Source: an uncultured Prevotellaceae bacterium
GTDB taxonomy: Bacteria; Bacteroidota; Bacteroidia; Bacteroidales; Bacteroidaceae
Assembly: GCA_900316575.1 (NCBI GenBank)
Contig: ONDJ01000013.1
Location: forward strand, 1-54,018
DNA length: 54,018 nt
Direction of reading: 5' to 3'
In this document: piece after piece, positions 51,424-54,018 of the stretch
Layout: each line of letters starts with the position of its first letter
How positions within the stretch are numbered: position 1 is the stretch's first letter
Translations under genes and position numbers: made by a program
The notes under the pieces: model-generated
What the model was told of the DNA's origin: nothing
The model's input: only the letters and a program-made list of their open reading frames with translations
The model's database searches: none

Positions 51424-52224
51424 TCAATGCGTTAGTTTCTTAACGGGGAAGGTGAAGTAGGTGTTGGGGAAGGGTTCTTCCTTCAGTGTGAAATGCCACC
51501 ACTCAGTGTCGAGGGGCTTGAAGCCGTGGGCGAGCATCGCTTTGCGCAGGATCATGCGATTTTTGAATTGTTGCTCCGTGATGCTGCGTTTCGGGTTGGC
51601 GGGGCTCTTGCTGTTGTCGCCCGTATATTCGCCCGTCTCGGGATTGCCACAAAAGTCGGGGTGGCTCTCTGGGCCGAACCAGTCGAACGTGCCTCCCATA
51701 TCAAGTTCCTTCTCTGTCGCCATGTCAAAGAGCGTCAGGTCAACCGTGCTACCGCGCGTGTGGCCGCTCTTTTCCATAATATATTCTTGCTCAAAGAGCA
51801 CACTCTTGTCAAGGTCGGGATAGAAATAAGGCTTCATTCTCGTGTCGGCAACATCCTGTGCCCAGCGTACGAAGTGATCAACACCCTTCTGCGGACGGTA
51901 GGCATCATAGATTTTCAAGCGGTAGCCCTGGCTCATCACATCGTCGCTCACAGCTTTCAGAGCCTCGGCAGCCTGTTTGGTCAATAGTGCCGTAGGCTCT
52001 TCATACCCGTCAATGCGAGCTCCTACGAAGTTGTATGTGCCATAGTAGCGTATCTCCAAGATAGCATCGGGCACAGCATCGGTTAGCATAACAAACTGGC
52101 TGCTATCATCCGTCGGGCTGGTCGCAGCAGTATTGTCATCGTCAGATGAGCAGCAGGTTACTACACAAGTGCCGCAAAGGATAAGGATGAAGGCGGCAAG
52201 CAACAATAGGATTTTCTTGTTCAT
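51424..52224 (-). CDS. D-alanyl-D-alanine dipeptidase (VanX/DdpX family), exported
   Basis: A 266-residue zinc peptidase. A signal peptide ends in a Cys-rich lipobox-like 'VVTCCSSDDD'. VanX-type zinc ligands are visible in 'SGHTRGSTVDLTL' (His and Asp) and 'DTEWWHF' (catalytic Glu and His); 'IYDAYRPQKGVDHF' has the conserved Arg. It should hydrolyse D-Ala-D-Ala released from peptidoglycan. No vanH or vanA accompanies it, so turnover or nutrient use is more likely than vancomycin resistance. It precedes the HAD lipoprotein gene. Confidence 0.93.
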   Translation of the reverse strand: MNKKILLLLAAFILILCGTCVVTCCSSDDDNTAATSPTDDSSQFVMLTDAVPDAILEIRYYGTYNFVGARIDGYEEPTALLTKQAAEALKAVSDDVMSQGYRLKIYDAYRPQKGVDHFVRWAQDVADTRMKPYFYPDLDKSVLFEQEYIMEKSGHTRGSTVDLTLFDMATEKELDMGGTFDWFGPESHPDFCGNPETGEYTGDNSKSPANPKRSITEQQFKNRMILRKAMLAHGFKPLDTEWWHFTLKEEPFPNTYFTFPVKKLTH

Positions 52225-52276
52225 ATTGACTATTGTATATAAGAGTTGTTTGTTGTAGCTGAAGCGTTTAGCCGCT

Positions 52277-52285
52277 GCAAAATTA
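52277..52285 (-). promoter_or_regulatory. -7 box of the dipeptidase gene
   Basis: The minus strand has TAATTTTGC, 53 bases before ATG 52,224. Confidence 0.5.
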
Positions 52286-52329
52286 CATTTTTACTCGTTT
52301 TCAGCGTTTATTTCTGACAAAGAATGTCC

Positions 52330-52563
52330 ACAGAAGCGCTCTCTACAAGCACCCATAGCGCAAAGCATATCCCTACTTTTCGGCGCGTTTATCCCCACTT
52401 CGTGGCACCGATGTCGCATGTTTGTGCGTGAACACCGTACGGTGCGCACGTGAACACCGTACGATGCGCACGTAATTTTCGTACGGTGTTCACGTGCGCA
52501 AAGGCTTCTTTGACGCGCAAACATCGTATCTCGTGTGCGCAAAGGTTGGGAAAGAGTGACACA
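52330..52563 (-). repeat. Dispersed mosaic repeat, copy 2 (22-bp units)
   Basis: On the minus strand three 22-bp CGTACG units (about 52,428-52,480) use inserts AAAATT, GTGTTC and GTGTTC with alternating ACGTG blocks. Flanks are homologous to copy 1 at 960-1,195. The order and choice of inserts differ, so units have been swapped or lost. Confidence 0.75.
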
Positions 52564-52696
52564 AAGTTGTTGGTGTTATGAAACTTGTGTTTGAGGAAAA
52601 ACCGCCCAAAAAGGCAATTTGAAAAGTCCTTTTGGTTTAAGATAATAAAAAACAGCGGTTTATGCTTTTGTTTTTTTGGGAAAAGAACTATCTTTG

Positions 52697-54004
52697 GGTT
52701 CATCCCCGAATCGCGTTGGTCTTGTCATGCAATCCGAGCAATAGTAGATTGAAGTATTCATCGTCTCTATAGCCATATGCCTTTCGCTTCATGACCTTGA
52801 TTTTGTTGTTTATTCCCTCAAGTATAGCATTGGTTACAGGTTCGTCATACCATGCGAGTATTCCCGTCCTGCTTCTCATCAGTGTATTGGCGACTTTTAC
52901 AAAAGGTTGCAACATGGTTTATCTGGCTCTTTCGCACCAATAAGCCAGTTGTTTCTCTCCCTCTTCCTTGCTCTTCTGCATCCATATTTGGTCAAGATCT
53001 TCCTTGAGGTAGTACGCGTGGAATAGCGGCGTATTGGTACTGAGTATGTTGTCAAGCCTTCTCTTCTTCTCATCATCGAACACATCCTTATCCTTAGTGA
53101 GCAGCAGTCATCTGGCGCCTTTGATTATCTTTCTCTTTTCAAGGGCTGTCTCCTGAGCGTAAACGCTTCTGCGTACCTTGTCAACGGCATCTGTAACCAA
53201 TTTGGTGACATGGAACTTGTCGTACACATGGATGGCATCTGGAGCATTCTCCATTACAGAGGCAATGAATGCTGCCGAGAGGTCTGATGTGACAATCTCT
53301 ATCTTCACATTGTTGCGCTTCACTCGTTTCCAGAAGCCTGCCAGTGCGTTTTTGCCCTTTCCGTCGCCTACATGTATGATGCGGCCAGTGTCAAGGTCAA
53401 CGACTATCGTCTTGTACACATGTCCCTTCCGTGTTGCAAACTCGTCAATGCCTATCTGGCGCACACCCTTTATGTCAGGGCGGGAGTCTTTGCCTTTCAG
53501 ATATTTCTTGTGGATGTTCTTCACCATGTTCCAGCCGACATGCAGGTGCCTGGCCACGTCCAAAATTGTGTTGCCCATGCGCAGCAGGACAAGCACATAA
53601 CGGGAGAAGCGGTAAGTATAGCTTACCTCACCGTGGGTAAAGGGGACATCTGCCTGCCATGCCTTCTCACAGTCCTTGCACCAATAGCGTTGTATACGTA
53701 AGGACAGATAGCAGGTCTTGCTTCCAAAGGGCAGATTGTGAATATGCCGCAGAACCGTGCCATATCTGATAATGGCTTCCACAATGGGGGCAGACATGCC
53801 TTTTGAACAAGATCGTTTTGAGATTAAGGAAAATAGCATTATTTTTGTACTCTGTACTGGCATAAGCATAGTCCTTGACTCCGTAAGCCTGATATAATAA
53901 GCTGGCATTCATATCTGATATGGTTGGGAAACCACAAAGATAATGATTTGTCAGCTTTTCTTATGCTATTAACCTATAAGACCAAGGCGATTCGGGGATG
54001 AACC
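52697..54004. mobile_element. Degenerate ISL3-family insertion sequence (1308 bp)
   Basis: Terminal inverted repeats of 27 bp with one mismatch (52,697-52,723 and 53,978-54,004) start GGTTCATCCCCGAATCGC. The only gene inside is a damaged ISL3-type transposase. No 8-bp target duplication is seen. The right end is followed by a partial tandem copy of itself (14 bases to the window edge). Confidence 0.9.
52700..53912 (-). pseudogene. ISL3-family transposase, frameshifted and with two stops
   Basis: From ATG 53,912 the N-terminus ('MNASLLYQAYGVKDYAYAST') reaches the zinc finger 'CPHCGS', where a one-base insertion near 53,778 moves the frame. The continuing frame ('IIRYGTVLRHIHNLPFGSKT', 'YWCKDCEKAW', then the catalytic domain with 'IGIDEFATRKGH') is interrupted by TGA (53,108-53,110, where a Trp is expected in 'RWLLL') and TAA (52,919-52,921) before ending at 52,700 with 'ILEGINNKIKVMKRKAYGY'. 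One frameshift plus two stops means it cannot move itself. Confidence 0.9.
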
Positions 54005-54018
54005 ACCTATAAGACCAA

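Larger units (their letters stand above)
52225..52696. other. Intergenic region with repeat copy 2
   Basis: No supported gene lies in these 472 bases. They contain the dipeptidase promoter, the dispersed mosaic repeat copy 2 (about 52,330-52,563, minus orientation) and 130 bases of unremarkable AT-rich sequence before the insertion sequence. Confidence 0.6.

Noticed and set aside
51424-52224. Vancomycin-resistance locus
   Set aside because: Only a VanX-like dipeptidase is present; no vanH, vanA/B ligase or VanRS neighbours.

Overview
The window reads as chromosomal DNA of a Bacteroidales bacterium, most likely Prevotellaceae-like. Evidence: the -7 box TAnnTTTGC recurs just upstream of many genes, ordinary genes lack Shine-Dalgarno sequences, Bacteroidetes-typical families are present (viroplasmin-type RNase H, DUF2851, DUF4254, DUF3108, bacterial GH3, CNNM-CorC), and two secreted enzymes share a 'W(F/Y)DLQGR...' C-terminal tail. 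The genus is not proven.

Layout. 1-10,100: genes all on the minus strand (TM2 protein, ABC exporter, rnhA, argS, sialidase, serine acetyltransferase). 10,098-10,865: an AT-rich gene-free gap with a perfect DnaA box, from which transcription diverges; I propose it as a replication-origin candidate. 10,866-35,328: mostly plus-strand housekeeping genes (TrmH-like, DUF2851, thioesterase, dprA, GT9, mnmG, apt, uvrC, dtd, deoC, polA, GH3, recA), with minus-strand islands (CNNM/aroQ/O-methyltransferase and a polyprenyl synthase). A perfect 16-bp parS site lies between mnmG and apt.

35,444-35,525 is tRNA-Leu(CAA). Its 3' end is the attachment site of a compact 5.8-kb integrated element (35,514-41,333) bounded by a 15-bp direct repeat. 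The element carries a tyrosine integrase, an excisionase-like HTH protein, a filamentous-phage gene II/X-type replication protein, a terminase-small-subunit-like protein and three unknown proteins. It has paired recombinase-arm-like repeats near both ends and a 32-bp repeat flanking rep, but no recognised coat, Zot or mobilisation gene. This is the most novel system in the window.

41,435-50,225: cardiolipin synthase, a secreted C10 cysteine protease without a propeptide, a MITE-like element, gmd-fcl for GDP-L-fucose, an outer-membrane-protein pseudogene with two in-frame stops, a lipoprotein, ribD and prmC. 50,289-52,224: a lipoprotein HAD hydrolase and a VanX-like dipeptidase. 52,697-54,004: a decayed ISL3-family insertion sequence with 27-bp terminal repeats and a damaged transposase. 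A mosaic 22-bp-unit repeat family occurs near both window edges (about 960-1195 and 52,330-52,563), and an unrelated 21-22-bp array lies at 25,558-25,643.

Functional links: sialidase, C10 protease and GDP-fucose synthesis suit a host-associated, glycan- and protein-degrading lifestyle. mnmG, parS and the divergent gap point to an origin-proximal chromosome segment.
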